A stretch of 64,000 nt of DNA, from positions 62,001 to 126,000 of the forward strand of contig JAPLIB010000089.1 of the NCBI GenBank assembly GCA_026389335.1, in the 5' to 3' direction. Source of the stretch: Cyanobacteriota bacterium. Its GTDB lineage: Bacteria > Cyanobacteriota > Cyanobacteriia > PCC-6307 > Cyanobiaceae. Every line of letters begins with the position of its first letter. Position 1 is the stretch's first letter. Positions 40,474 through 50,619 of this stretch are shown piece after piece. The translations under genes were made by a program, and so were the position numbers. Under the pieces are notes generated by a model that saw nothing but the letters and a program-made list of their open reading frames with translations, was not told the DNA's origin and searched no databases.

Positions 40474-42096
40474 TCAATCCGGCAGAGCCCAGGGGTTGAG
40501 GCCGAGATCGGCACCGATGCGGTGGGCACAGGCGAAACCACTGAAGGCAACAGCGTTGAGGCCCTGGCCGGGGAAGCAGGAGTCGCCGACGCAGTACAAC
40601 CCTTCGATACCGGTGCGGTTGAAGGGCATCGGCAGCAGACCGGGCAGGCGCAGCGCCGGGATCGGGCCGTAGCTGCCGCCGGAGCGGCCGAGGAAGCGGC
40701 GATGGCTGCGCGGTGTGCCCACTTCCCGATGGCTGATGGCGCTGCCGAGCCCGGGCAGGAAGGCCTCCAGCCGCTGAATCAGCCGCTGGGCGTCGCTCTG
40801 TTTCTTGGCCGCATAGGCACTGGGAGACAGCCCCTGCCAGTGCTCCATCGATGAGGGTGTGAAAGTGTGGACAATGTGCTGGCCCGCAGGAGCCAGCGAG
40901 GGATCGAGCAGGGTGGGAATCGAGACGAATGCGGTGCCCTGCTCCGCTTCCATCGCGCTCCACTCCTCGAGCAGCAGGTGGTGCACATGGGTGTCGCTGG
41001 GGATGGCCTCAGCCTTCACCCCCAGGTGCAGTGACAGGAACGACGGCGACGGTTTGTAGCGCCGGCGCCAGGTGCGCTCGGCCGCAGGCGTGTGGGCTGC
41101 GTCGATCAGTTGGCCGAAGGTGTCCCAGCGGGTGGCATTGGAAATGATGCGCTCAGCGTGAATCGCTGCGCCGCCGGCCAGCTGCACCCCCACCGCCTTG
41201 TCGCCTTCCAGCAGCACCTTGGTGACCCGGGCCCGGTAGCGAATCGCGCCGCCATGGCGCTCCAGGCCGCGCACCAGCTGCTCGGCGATCACACCAACGC
41301 CTCCCCTGGGGTAGTTGATGCCGCCGGCATGGCGATCGGAGAACACCATGCCGGCATTGATCATCGGCGTCTGATCCGCCGGCATCACCGACCAGCAGAA
41401 GCATTCCATGTCGATGAACTTGAGCAACGCCGGATCGCTGATATGGCGGCGGGCCACCGCCCCCACGTTCACCGGCAGCCAGCGGGCCAGGCCGAGACAG
41501 GCCAAGGGCGCCTTGAAGAACACCTTGGCCAGATAGGCGGGATCCTCCAGCGACAGCAACGGCATCGCATCGAGGCAACGGAACACCTGCCAGCAGGTGT
41601 CATAAAAGTGGCGAATGCCACGGGCCTCGTGCGGGAAGCGGGCGATCAGGTCGCTGAGAAATTGCTCGTAGTCGCGGGCGACGGCGATCTGCAGGCCATC
41701 GGGCAGGTGATACTCGAGCTGCACCGGGTCGGCGATGGTGGCGCAATGTTCGCCCACATCGGCCAGGGCACGGGTGAGCAGGTTGGTATGGCCCTTTTCA
41801 CCGAAGCCGAAGATCATCGAGGCACCCACATCAAAGGTGTAGCCCTCGCGCTTGAAGCTTCCCCCCGATCCACCCGGAATCAGATAGCGCTCCAGCACCA
41901 GCACCTTCGCCCCCTTGGCGGCCAGCTGCGAGGCGGTGACCAGGCCGCCGATGCCGGCGCCGATCACGATCACATCCCAGCGATGCTCCGGGCTGGCTGC
42001 GTTCAAAACAGGGAAGACGACTCGATTTGAGCTTAGGAAGCCATCGGCTGACAGCGCTTCTGCCGATGGCCCCACGCCCGTTCCTCGGGCCCGCAA
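40474..42096 (-). CDS. crtH: Carotenoid isomerase (CrtISO/CrtH family)
   Basis: WDVIVIGAGIGGLVTASQLAAKGAKVLVLERYLIPGGSGGSF...; C-term GLYCVGDSCFPGQGLNAVAFSG. Start uncertain within the ORF. Confidence 0.88.
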   Translation of the reverse strand: MRARGTGVGPSAEALSADGFLSSNRVVFPVLNAASPEHRWDVIVIGAGIGGLVTASQLAAKGAKVLVLERYLIPGGSGGSFKREGYTFDVGASMIFGFGEKGHTNLLTRALADVGEHCATIADPVQLEYHLPDGLQIAVARDYEQFLSDLIARFPHEARGIRHFYDTCWQVFRCLDAMPLLSLEDPAYLAKVFFKAPLACLGLARWLPVNVGAVARRHISDPALLKFIDMECFCWSVMPADQTPMINAGMVFSDRHAGGINYPRGGVGVIAEQLVRGLERHGGAIRYRARVTKVLLEGDKAVGVQLAGGAAIHAERIISNATRWDTFGQLIDAAHTPAAERTWRRRYKPSPSFLSLHLGVKAEAIPSDTHVHHLLLEEWSAMEAEQGTAFVSIPTLLDPSLAPAGQHIVHTFTPSSMEHWQGLSPSAYAAKKQSDAQRLIQRLEAFLPGLGSAISHREVGTPRSHRRFLGRSGGSYGPIPALRLPGLLPMPFNRTGIEGLYCVGDSCFPGQGLNAVAFSGFACAHRIGADLGLNPWALPD

Positions 42097-42137
42097 AGGC
42101 TCGGGCTGAATGGTCCTGGCAACAACGCCTGGGCCGC

Positions 42138-43532
42138 TCAGGCCATCTGCAGCGCAGGATCGCCAGCCTCAACGCCGGTGAAGGGCGCCAGATCCTGCAG
42201 GGAACGGTCGCGGTAGGCGCCGTAGCGGCGCCGCTTGTCGCGGATGCGGTCCTCCAGTTCGGGCAGCAGGCCGAAGTTGGGCGGCATCGGCTGGAAGCGA
42301 CCTTTGCCGGAGCGGTTCTCGCCGCAGGGGGCGGTGGCGATGAAGTGGGTGAGGGCGCCGATCATCGTGGTGGGCGGCAGGCTGATCGGTGCCTGGCCCC
42401 GGGCCAGGCGAACAGCATTGGTGCCCGCCAGCCAGCCGCCAGCCACGGCCGCCGCGTAGCCCTCGGTGCCGGTGATCTGGCCTGCGGCCAGCAGGGTGGG
42501 GCGGCGGCGGAACTGCAGGGTGGGATCGAGCAGTTGGGGAGATTCCAGAAAGGTGTTGCGATGCATCACGCCGAAGCGCACAAACTCGGCGTTCTCCAGC
42601 CCCGGAATCATCCGTAGCACCCGCGCCTGTTCACCCCATTTGAGATTGGTCTGGAAACCCACCAGATTCCAGAGGCGCCCATCCTTGTCCTCCTGGCGCA
42701 GTTGCACCACGGCATAGGCGCGATTGGCGCGGCGCACATCGCGGTCGTTGACATCACCCCAGCGGGGATCCCAGAGACCGATCGGTTTGAGCGGGCCGTA
42801 GCGCATCGTGTCCTCGCCGCGGCGGGCGAGTTCCTCAATCGGCAGGCAGCCCTCGAAGAAGTTGGCACTCTCCTGTTCGAAATCCTTCAGTTGCGCCTGC
42901 TCGGCCTGCAGCAGGGCCTCACGGAAGGCCAGGAACTGATCCCGATCCAGCGGGCAGTTGATGTAGTCGGCATCGCCCTTGTCGTAGCGGCTGGCCCGGA
43001 AGGCGCGCGCCAGGTCGATGCTTTCGCCGGCCACGATCGGGCTGGCAGCATCGAAAAAGTGACAATCCCCTCGCCCGGTGAAGTCGCGCAGGTCGGCGGC
43101 CAGGCTGTCGCTGGTGAGGGGACCGGTGGCCAGCACGGCGATCTGGTCTGCCTCCGGCAACTGCAGCTGCTCGCGGCGCTCAACGCTCACCAGGGGATGG
43201 CCTTCGAGCCTGGCGGTCAGGGCAGCGCTGTACTGGCCCCGATCGACCGCCAAGGCCCCGCCGGCAGGAACCGCATGGATATCAGCGGTGCGGATCACTA
43301 GGGAGCCCAGACGCCGCAGTTCTTCCTGCAGCAAGCCGGCGGCACGGTCCGCCGAGAGGGCACCAAAACTGTTGCTGCAAACCAGTTCGGCGAATTCGGC
43401 GCTGTGGTGGGCAGGGGAGCGCCGCACTGGACGCATCTCAACCAACCGCACTGGCAACCCGGCAGAGGCGATCTGCCAGGCGGCTTCTGTGCCCGCCAGA
43501 CCAGCACCGATGACCAGGAGCTCAGGGGGCAA
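42138..43532 (-). CDS. trmFO: tRNA (uracil-5-)-methyltransferase, FAD/folate dependent
   Basis: [18 protein letters not shown]...VEMRP...[11 protein letters not shown]...[15 protein letters not shown]. Confidence 0.93.
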   Translation of the reverse strand: MPPELLVIGAGLAGTEAAWQIASAGLPVRLVEMRPVRRSPAHHSAEFAELVCSNSFGALSADRAAGLLQEELRRLGSLVIRTADIHAVPAGGALAVDRGQYSAALTARLEGHPLVSVERREQLQLPEADQIAVLATGPLTSDSLAADLRDFTGRGDCHFFDAASPIVAGESIDLARAFRASRYDKGDADYINCPLDRDQFLAFREALLQAEQAQLKDFEQESANFFEGCLPIEELARRGEDTMRYGPLKPIGLWDPRWGDVNDRDVRRANRAYAVVQLRQEDKDGRLWNLVGFQTNLKWGEQARVLRMIPGLENAEFVRFGVMHRNTFLESPQLLDPTLQFRRRPTLLAAGQITGTEGYAAAVAGGWLAGTNAVRLARGQAPISLPPTTMIGALTHFIATAPCGENRSGKGRFQPMPPNFGLLPELEDRIRDKRRRYGAYRDRSLQDLAPFTGVEAGDPALQMA

Positions 43533-43585
43533 CGTCGGTCAGCTCTGGGGGGAGGGGCTTTGGCGCAACGCAGATGCTGGGCGAA

Positions 43586-43708
43586 TCAGGCCCGGGCGCG
43601 CTTGAGCATCAGTTGCAGCTGGCCAACAGCGGCACGGCCGATGTTGAAGCCAGCCCAGCCCACAGCCAGGAGGATCGGGGCAGCGACCAGGAGCAGCCGA
43701 AGGTCCAT
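43586..43708 (-). CDS. psbY: Photosystem II protein PsbY
   Basis: 40-aa single-TM: MDLRLLLVAAPILLAVGWAGFNIGRAAVGQLQLMLKRARA. Confidence 0.82.
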   Translation of the reverse strand: MDLRLLLVAAPILLAVGWAGFNIGRAAVGQLQLMLKRARA

Positions 43709-43746
43709 GACGAGAACTGAGCAGGGATTCAGGGATCTTAGGGGAA

Positions 43747-44262
43747 TCAGGGCTGGTCGCTTCTGCCGGCATGGGCCATGGCCAGACGTCTGTAACGCCG
43801 GGCATGCTCCCGTTGCTCCTCCACGGCCTCGTGGCTGAGTTGCCGTTTCAGCAGGGCCGGCGCGCCCATCACCAGGCTGGCGGCGGGCACATCCCGCGTC
43901 ACCACCGATCCAGCGGCCACCAAGGAGCCAGCTCCCACGGTGACGCCATTGAGCACGATGGCGCCGATGCCGATCAGACAGCCGTCTTCGATCGTGGCCC
44001 CATGGATCACGGCCCGGTGCCCAATCGTCACGAAAGCACCGATGCACACAGGCTGGCCCGGATCGCCGTGCAGGATCGCCCCGTCCTGAACGTTGCTGCT
44101 CTCGCCGATCAGAATCGGACAGACATCGCCACGGGCCACCGCTGTCGGCCAGAGGCTCGACCCTGCCGCCATCCGCACATCACCGATCAAGACGGCCGCA
44201 GGAGCCACCCAGGCGTCGGCATGGACCTGGGGCTGGGGCCAGGGGGCGTCAGGCACTGTCAT
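43747..44262 (-). CDS. Gamma-carbonic-anhydrase-like left-handed beta-helix protein
   Basis: LIGDVRMAAGSSLWPTAVARGDVCPILIGESSNVQDGAILHGDPGQPVCIGAFVTIGHRAVIHGATIEDGCLIGIGA; start MTVPDAPWP at 44262. Confidence 0.85.
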   Translation of the reverse strand: MTVPDAPWPQPQVHADAWVAPAAVLIGDVRMAAGSSLWPTAVARGDVCPILIGESSNVQDGAILHGDPGQPVCIGAFVTIGHRAVIHGATIEDGCLIGIGAIVLNGVTVGAGSLVAAGSVVTRDVPAASLVMGAPALLKRQLSHEAVEEQREHARRYRRLAMAHAGRSDQP

Positions 44263-44480
44263 AGGGGCTGCTGCAACCATTCTCGGTGGGCCAGGTTCTG
44301 AGCGGTTTCGCGACGCGATCGGCACGCTCCCCTGCAGAACCGGCTGGCGCCATGGCTCCGCAGGCTGATGCACTTGCGGGAGGGGCCTGGCCGGGTGATA
44401 CGTTCTCTGGGTGGACGTTGTCGGCCATCCCTCCGGGATGCCAGCACGGGCCCAGCTCCCCTCTCGGGGCAGCTTCCAAA

Positions 44481-44552
44481 GGGTCGCTAGCTCAGCGGTA
44501 GAGCACTCGGCTTTTAACCGATTGGTCCTGAGTTCGAATCTCAGGCGACCCA
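44481..44552 (+). tRNA. tRNA-Lys (anticodon TTT)
   Basis: gggtcgctagctcagcggtagagcactcggcttttaaccgattggtcctgagttcgaatctcaggcgaccca: cloverleaf stems, loop CTTTTAA. Confidence 0.95.
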
Positions 44553-44731
44553 TTCCCGTCGCAGCCTTGATTCTGGGTCAAATCCCAGTCCTGGTACGCA
44601 ATCTCACCTGTCCTCTCGGCTCTGCAAATAGGGACAGATGAGGACCGTCTGAGTCTGATCTGGACAGTTTTTTGAAACTTTTTTGAAACTGTTTCAAGCG
44701 CCTGGGCAAGACTGGATCCAGTCGACGCGAC

Positions 44732-46270
44732 TTGGGCATGCGTGCCGTCCCAGGGTTCCAGAAGGCGCAGGCGCGGCTCCGGATGGAGGGCTGCTGCTAT
44801 CGGCTCCGTGAGGTTGCCCGCAGCCCCTTCGCCTATGTCTACGAACTCGACCCGCCCCAGCGGCAGCAGGTCGCCCGTTGCTGCCGCATCCAGGACGACG
44901 AGGCCTGTGAGCGTCTGACCGAGCTTCTGCTTGAAGCAGGCAAGAACCGCGCTGCTGGCGGTAGGGGCTTGGACTGGGACTGCCTCAGCAGCCCTCTCGG
45001 CAAGCCAGCAGCAGATTCAGCTTCTCCATCCGGCCACACCCTGACCTGGGGAGAGATTCGGGACGCCATCAAGGCCGACATCGCACCGGGCGGGCCCAAG
45101 GCACGGGACCGCAACCCGTTTGTCTGCTTCCGAGACAGGGGGTTCTTCGGCGTGATGTACCCCGACTCCCTGCCGGCGCAGCCAGAGCACCTGGAGCAGT
45201 TCTGTCTGTACACCCCAGATTCCATTCAGGCGCATTGGGCCGAGCACTCATCACCTCTGGTGCCTCGTGAGTACAACTCCAAGGTGTTCTATCAGGTGAT
45301 TCAGATGGTGAATTACCTGGCCAAGAAGGGGATCAACATCGCCACTCCTCAATTGCAGGAGCGTCTGGCCGGGCTCAAGACAACCGCCGGTAAGGGCAAA
45401 GCTCCCAAACCGCGCTACATCCCCGCAACCGACGAAATTGAGTCCTGGCTGGATCAACTGGTTGCGCTCGATCCGTTTCGCGGCTGGGTGATGGCGATGG
45501 TGGCCACCTACGGCCTCCGCAACCACGAGATCTGGCATGTCGATGCCCTGCCAGGCGAGATCGACGCCAATCCCCGCATGATCAGCGTGGGCTCGTTCAG
45601 CTCCATCAGTCATGGCAGCGAAACGAAGACCGGCCATCGCTTTGCTCTGGCCCTGCCTGAGGCCTGGCTCGAGCGCTACCGCCTCAATGATCTGGAGCAC
45701 GCCCGCGCCATGCTCGACCAGCTGCGGCGTAGCCATCCGATCCGCACGACGGAGCGCCCCGACGGGGTGCTGCAGTTCCACAACAACGAAGCTCTGAGCC
45801 GGGTGCTCAGCCACTGGTTCCGCAACAGTGCCCGTGAGGATCGGGAGCTGCCCGTGAAGTTGTACGGCTGGCATCAGCCCCGCGCGATTCCGGGCCGACC
45901 CAAGCCCAAGGCCATCCAAGACCGCTGCAAGGTCTATGACCTGCGCCATGCCTGGGCTCTGCGAGCGAAGGAAACCACTACCTGGTCGACCACCCTCAAA
46001 GCCATGGCCATGGGCCACAGCGAGGCGGTTCACACTCGCCGCTACCTGGTGGAGGAGCAGGCCCTGCATCGGTTGGAGGGCATGAACCGACTGCTGGCGC
46101 TGGATGAGGGCGGAGTCCATATCCCGACCCCTCGCCGCCGTGGTGCTCAGCGCCTGACCTCTGCAGCGCCTGTGGCTTCCGCCCCCAGGCCAGCTGCTGC
46201 CTTGCCTGATGGAGTCACGCCGGAGCTGATCGAGATGGCGCGAAAGCTCAAGGCCGCCGGCCTGGGCTGA
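44732..46270 (+). CDS. Tyrosine recombinase / phage integrase
   Basis: C-terminal YDLRHAWALRAKE...MAMGHSEAVHTRRYL; adjacent to tRNA-Lys. Confidence 0.88.
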   Translation: MGMRAVPGFQKAQARLRMEGCCYRLREVARSPFAYVYELDPPQRQQVARCCRIQDDEACERLTELLLEAGKNRAAGGRGLDWDCLSSPLGKPAADSASPSGHTLTWGEIRDAIKADIAPGGPKARDRNPFVCFRDRGFFGVMYPDSLPAQPEHLEQFCLYTPDSIQAHWAEHSSPLVPREYNSKVFYQVIQMVNYLAKKGINIATPQLQERLAGLKTTAGKGKAPKPRYIPATDEIESWLDQLVALDPFRGWVMAMVATYGLRNHEIWHVDALPGEIDANPRMISVGSFSSISHGSETKTGHRFALALPEAWLERYRLNDLEHARAMLDQLRRSHPIRTTERPDGVLQFHNNEALSRVLSHWFRNSAREDRELPVKLYGWHQPRAIPGRPKPKAIQDRCKVYDLRHAWALRAKETTTWSTTLKAMAMGHSEAVHTRRYLVEEQALHRLEGMNRLLALDEGGVHIPTPRRRGAQRLTSAAPVASAPRPAAALPDGVTPELIEMARKLKAAGLG

Positions 46271-46290
46271 CGATCAGCCCCCGCCCCGAC

Positions 46291-46578
46291 TCACAGGCGG
46301 CCGAGGGCCATCTCGCAGCGCTGAACATGCCAGAGCAGGTCTGAGGAGGGTGACGCCGGATTCTTCCTTGCCCAGTGGCGCTGCTGCTTGAGGATCCCTC
46401 CCTTCTTCAGCCGGAAGAGCGTTTTGCGGCTGATCCCGAGGTGCGCACTGGCTTCGCCGGTGCTGATCCAAAGGCAGGCCGGCGAGCGCGGGCTGCTTCT
46501 CCTTCCTCTCCTGCTCGTCGCTGTGGAGGGAGAGCCCGGCTCGTGGGGCTGGTGGCTCTCATGTGGGTAAGCGCTCAT
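46291..46578 (-). CDS. Excisionase-like HTH protein
   Basis: ISTGEASAHLGISRKTLFRLKKGGILKQQRHWARKN; start at 46578. Confidence 0.7.
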   Translation of the reverse strand: MSAYPHESHQPHEPGSPSTATSRRGRRSSPRSPACLWISTGEASAHLGISRKTLFRLKKGGILKQQRHWARKNPASPSSDLLWHVQRCEMALGRL

Positions 46579-46847
46579 GCGATCAAACCTCGGAACAACG
46601 TCGATGAAGTGGCTTGGTTGTCGGGAACGCTCTCGAAGCCGGGCTGCGAGATCGATGGCAGACCTGGCGAATGCAGATGGCCCGGGGCTGGCCACGCCAC
46701 CAGGAGCAACAGGGTGAGGCACTGAAGCAGCAGCACCAGTAGCAGCAGGGGCTGCAGTCGTTCGGGTGCCACGGGTCTGGATGGCCGCCTCAGCGGATAG
46801 GGCCGGGGGAAGGTGGGCAGCCGGAGGTCGCGTTGATGCCTGGTCAT
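46575..46847 (-). CDS. Small membrane protein, unknown
   Basis: 90 aa MTRHQRDLRLP...LQPLLLLVLLLQCLTLLLLVAWPA; ATGA overlap with upstream ssb stop. Confidence 0.5.
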   Translation of the reverse strand: MTRHQRDLRLPTFPRPYPLRRPSRPVAPERLQPLLLLVLLLQCLTLLLLVAWPAPGHLHSPGLPSISQPGFESVPDNQATSSTLFRGLIA

Positions 46848-47317
46848 CAGAAGGGCACCTCCTCGTCGCTGAGCGGGGTGCCGCCGGAGGGGCCGCTTTT
46901 CCACTCGCTGCTCGCCGTACTGGGCTGCGCCGCGCCGAGCGCAGCAGCCGCAGCCAACCCTCCTGCTCCTTTGCTGAAGCCGCCATCGGCGCCGTTCCTG
47001 CTGCCGCAGAGCTCCAGGCGGTCGATCACCACCAGGGCCTTGCTGCGGACCTCGCCGCTACTGCGGTCGCTCCACTGCTCGATCTCAAGCCGGCCGACGA
47101 TCGCCACCTTGCTGCCCTTGCGCAGGTAGTCCCCCGCCACCTGGGCGGTCTTGCCCCACGCCTTGCAGCTCACCCACAGCGGCTCCTGGTTTTGCCCATC
47201 TCGGGGCGGGCGGTTGACCGCCAGGCTGAACTCACAGACGCAGCTGCCGCTCTCAAAGAAGCGCAGCTCCGGATCCCGGCCGGCATGGCCGACCAGCACG
47301 ATCACATTGATGCTCAT
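46847..47317 (-). CDS. ssb: Single-stranded DNA-binding protein
   Basis: MSINVIVLVGHAGRDPELRFFESGSCVCEFSLAVNR...WVSCKAWGKTAQVAGDYLRKGSKVAIVGRLEIEQW...; acidic tail DEEVPF. Confidence 0.92.
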   Translation of the reverse strand: MSINVIVLVGHAGRDPELRFFESGSCVCEFSLAVNRPPRDGQNQEPLWVSCKAWGKTAQVAGDYLRKGSKVAIVGRLEIEQWSDRSSGEVRSKALVVIDRLELCGSRNGADGGFSKGAGGLAAAAALGAAQPSTASSEWKSGPSGGTPLSDEEVPF

Positions 47318-47559
47318 GCCTCCACCTCCAGCGCCGAGCCGCTGCGGGCCTCGATGCGCTCCTGAACCGCCAGCAGGGACGGCAGGCCGATGAGCGGATG
47401 GGTGCGCACCAGTTCGTGCAGTGCTCCGCTCCAGGTGATGTTGTGCCTGCGGGCGAAGGCATCGACCCGCGTAAAGGTGTCGTTGTTCATGGCGATGGTC
47501 TTTTTGTGGTTGCCGATCCGCTGACGCAGTGGCCGCGGTTTCTGGGGGGAGGTGCTCAT
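47314..47559 (-). CDS. Small hypothetical DNA-binding-like protein
   Basis: 81 aa MSTSPQKPRPLRQRIGNHKKTIAMNNDTFTRVDAFARRHNITWSGALHELVR; 4-nt overlaps with both neighbours. Confidence 0.6.
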   Translation of the reverse strand: MSTSPQKPRPLRQRIGNHKKTIAMNNDTFTRVDAFARRHNITWSGALHELVRTHPLIGLPSLLAVQERIEARSGSALEVEA

Positions 47560-47942
47560 GGCTGGAGTCTCTGGAAGTGGCGGGTGTTGTGCGGATGGCG
47601 GTAGAGCGGCGCTCTGGATTCACCAGCGAGGGGGACGAGCCGCACGCAGCTGGGGATGAGCGGACAGGCCTCGACCCGGTAGAGGCCCCCCTCGCCGCGC
47701 CAGTGATCACCGGGTTGGAAGTGCTGTGGATCCGGTGCCTCTGCGCCCGGGTTGAGAAGGGCGCTGGTCTGCAGCGCCAGGAACCGCACGAGGGCTGCAC
47801 GTTCCACCAGCCGCAGCAGCTGCTGGAGGCTCCGCTCACCACGGGCCACCTCAAAGACGGCGCTATCGCGCTCTTGCTGGGCCTGCATCAAGGCCGCCTC
47901 CAGCAAGCGGTGGGCGTGGCGCAGGTAGACGGTGGTGCTCAT
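47556..47942 (-). CDS. Hypothetical protein
   Basis: 128 aa, 4-nt overlaps within the same operon. Confidence 0.55.
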   Translation of the reverse strand: MSTTVYLRHAHRLLEAALMQAQQERDSAVFEVARGERSLQQLLRLVERAALVRFLALQTSALLNPGAEAPDPQHFQPGDHWRGEGGLYRVEACPLIPSCVRLVPLAGESRAPLYRHPHNTRHFQRLQP

Positions 47943-49282
47943 GTTCCCGCCCCCGCGCTCTGCTGGGCGCTCTCGCCGTCCTCGAGCTGAAGGCGACGCC
48001 TGGAGATCGCATTCCAGAGCCGCTCGGCGTTCTCGTCGTTGATCCGTCCCGCGCTGAGCAGCTGGTTGACGCGCCCGTAGGCGCTGTCGAGCTCCAGCAG
48101 GGTGGCGATGCGTGGGATCTGGCGGAGGCCGTTCTCCACCGGATCTGGCTCAGGCTCTGGAGCTGCGGCAGGAGCTTGAGCTGGAGTCGGGCCTGGAGCC
48201 GTGGCTTGAGCGGCCTGGCTCCTGGCTCGCCGCGGTGCTGGTTGGGTGACTGCGGCAGAAGCCTCGCTGGCCAGTAGCGATAGGGCCTCCTGCTGCTCGG
48301 TTTGCTGCCCGGTTTGCTTCCCGGCTGCGGCGGCCGGCTCTGATTCAGCCCTGCTGGCGTCCACAATCTCGGCGTCGATGACCTCCGCATTGGGCTCAGC
48401 GCCACCCCCATGGGACGACTCGATGCGCCCATCGGCCCTGTTCTGGGCTTCCTGCGGAGTTACTTCGTCTTCGCGATGGCGTAAAAGCTCGGGTACAGCG
48501 GCAGCTCGGGAGCTGGCTGCAGGACGCTGGACGCCGGGTTTTTCCGGCGCCGTGGCGTTGGCTCCAGCAGGCTCCTCAGCGGCCTGGCTCCACGCCGTAA
48601 CCGCCTGAGGCGGGGCCTGGATTTCAGCCCTACTGACGCCGGCCCCGCCAGCCTCTCGGACCGTGACCGCCTCGATGTCGAGCGCCTCCTCCTGGGTGAT
48701 CAACCCCAGGGCGATCTCCGGGCAGTAGACGTTGGACCACCAGGCAGCAGCGCGGTAGCGCAGCATCTGGCCGGTCATCGTCTGCCACTTGCTGGTCTCG
48801 TTGCCGTTGCGGTCCTTGCGGCTCCACCAGCCCTCCTTGCGGGCCAGCTCCAGGGTGATGGTTTCTCCTTCCAGCACCTCACCGGTGGCCTTATCGGTGG
48901 ACACCGCGTAGCAACAGGTGGGCTTCTCCTTGTTGTCAAAGACAAAGCGCAGCGGCGAGAAGCGGCCGCTGGCATTGACCGTGGCGATCAGGAACTTGCT
49001 GCTCCAGGTCGGCCGGCCGTGGATCGGTGTCATGTTCTGCATCACCACCAGCGGTGAGAGGCGCATGCGGGCGGCGATCTCCAGGGCGATCAGGCTGTTG
49101 GCCAGGCCCTGCTGCCCCTGGTAGTCCCTGGGCACCAGGGTGGAGGAGCACAGGGCCCGGGCCATGCGCTGGGCGGCGTCAAAGGCGGCGATGCCGCTGA
49201 ACACCTGCAGCACTTCCCCCGGTGCAGCCAGGGCCGAGGAGGAGGACGTGTCGGTTGCGGGGTTGGGAATGGTGTCGTTCAT
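47939..49282 (-). CDS. recT: RecT-family single-strand annealing protein
   Basis: ALCSSTLVPRDYQGQQGLANSLIALEIAARMRLSPLVVMQNMTPIHGRPTWSSKFLIATVNASGRF...GQMLRYRAAAWWSNVYCPEIALGL. Confidence 0.85.
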   Translation of the reverse strand: MNDTIPNPATDTSSSSALAAPGEVLQVFSGIAAFDAAQRMARALCSSTLVPRDYQGQQGLANSLIALEIAARMRLSPLVVMQNMTPIHGRPTWSSKFLIATVNASGRFSPLRFVFDNKEKPTCCYAVSTDKATGEVLEGETITLELARKEGWWSRKDRNGNETSKWQTMTGQMLRYRAAAWWSNVYCPEIALGLITQEEALDIEAVTVREAGGAGVSRAEIQAPPQAVTAWSQAAEEPAGANATAPEKPGVQRPAASSRAAAVPELLRHREDEVTPQEAQNRADGRIESSHGGGAEPNAEVIDAEIVDASRAESEPAAAAGKQTGQQTEQQEALSLLASEASAAVTQPAPRRARSQAAQATAPGPTPAQAPAAAPEPEPDPVENGLRQIPRIATLLELDSAYGRVNQLLSAGRINDENAERLWNAISRRRLQLEDGESAQQSAGAGT

Positions 49283-50130
49283 CAGAAGAGCTCAATGGAA
49301 TCCAAATCAATTGCTACGGTTTCGGGAAGGCTGAAATCTTGGGAGACAGGGCGAAACGCCTGGCGCCCGTGACTCGGCCAGCTGCCCGTGGTCTGGCATT
49401 CGGCGATCCGCCGGAAGGCCTCCTCCCGCCGCTGCAGACCTTTCTGCAGGTCCTGCCCATCCAAGATGAGCAGGCTGCAGTCGATCGGGGCGGCCGGATC
49501 GGTGGGCCACTCAAAGGCGATCACACCGGCTTCCGCCGGCGGCTCACCATGGCGGTCCTCGTGGCCCAGGGCCAGGTGGGCCATTTGCAGGTCATAGGCC
49601 AGGTCCTTGGCCTGCCAGTAGAATTTCCGCGGCACAGCGCTGCGGGTCTTCTTGAGGTCAAACAGCCGCCCGTCGCTGGTGACCACATCGGGCAAGCAGC
49701 GGCAGGGCCGACCCTCCTGGTCATCCCAGAAGTGAGGCTGCTGGCTGATCGCTGGATCCAGCGCCGCCAGCACCTCGCCCACCACCGGATCGGCCCGCAG
49801 GGCATCACGGATGCGTTGGGCCTGCTCGACCATCTCGACGCTCACCGGCGTCAGCCCGGCGGCCTCGGCTTCTGCGCAGTTGGCGGCGCCGACTTTGGTG
49901 TTGCGGGCGATCGTGCTGAACACCTTGAACCGCCCATCAAGGCAAAAGGGCGGCGTCAGCAGGGCATCGACCAGATCGCCCTTCACCATGTCGGGACTTG
50001 GGACAAAGGGAGCAGCCCCCGGCCCGAAACGATGGCTCCAGGCCCGCATCGTGCCGGTCACCGCGGCCTTGAGCGCCGTGGGGGACCAGGCGGGATGGCG
50101 GTGATACTCCGCCAACGAGAAGGTGCTCAT
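49282..50130 (-). CDS. PD-(D/E)XK exonuclease (RecE/exonuclease VIII-like)
   Basis: MVKGDLVDALLTPP...GRPCRCLPDVVTSDGRLFDLKKTRSA (D...DLKK); adjoins recT. Confidence 0.8.
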   Translation of the reverse strand: MSTFSLAEYHRHPAWSPTALKAAVTGTMRAWSHRFGPGAAPFVPSPDMVKGDLVDALLTPPFCLDGRFKVFSTIARNTKVGAANCAEAEAAGLTPVSVEMVEQAQRIRDALRADPVVGEVLAALDPAISQQPHFWDDQEGRPCRCLPDVVTSDGRLFDLKKTRSAVPRKFYWQAKDLAYDLQMAHLALGHEDRHGEPPAEAGVIAFEWPTDPAAPIDCSLLILDGQDLQKGLQRREEAFRRIAECQTTGSWPSHGRQAFRPVSQDFSLPETVAIDLDSIELF

Positions 50131-50474
50131 GGGGAATCCTCCAGGCCCTGGCCCAGCACGATCGAGCGGGCCTCCTGCAGGCTGGGGCAGAACCCTGAAT
50201 CGATGCCACCGCCATCGCGGTGCAACAGGGTGGCGACATAACCGCCGCAGAGGCTCTGGCGGTAACTGATTGCGATGCCGTGCTCAGGGAGGGCCAGCAG
50301 CGATTCGGCTGTGATGCGATTCCATTGCCTCTGCCAGGCGACCAGGGAACGGGAGAAGGCGGCCTGGATTGCGGTGTAGTGCCCCAGCTCGCAGCGGCAT
50401 GTTTTGTGGGGTTGATCTGGGCGGCCCTTGGCTTGGTTGCCGGACGCCGGGGAGCCACGTTCGGGTTGGGGCAT
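50127..50474 (-). CDS. Hypothetical protein
   Basis: 115 aa from MPQPERG at 50474; 4-nt overlap with the nuclease gene. Confidence 0.45.
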   Translation of the reverse strand: MPQPERGSPASGNQAKGRPDQPHKTCRCELGHYTAIQAAFSRSLVAWQRQWNRITAESLLALPEHGIAISYRQSLCGGYVATLLHRDGGGIDSGFCPSLQEARSIVLGQGLEDSP

Positions 50475-50619
50475 CGGTTGACTCGAGGATCGGCCAACGC
50501 TACCTGGAGTACATCTCTTTCGGGAACGCCTAAAGAAATTAATCGTATTCTTGTATAAATGCCCTAACTGTTGCTTTTGCGACTGCGCTTTTTGGCTTAG
50601 TGTCCCTCTAGTCGGGTGA

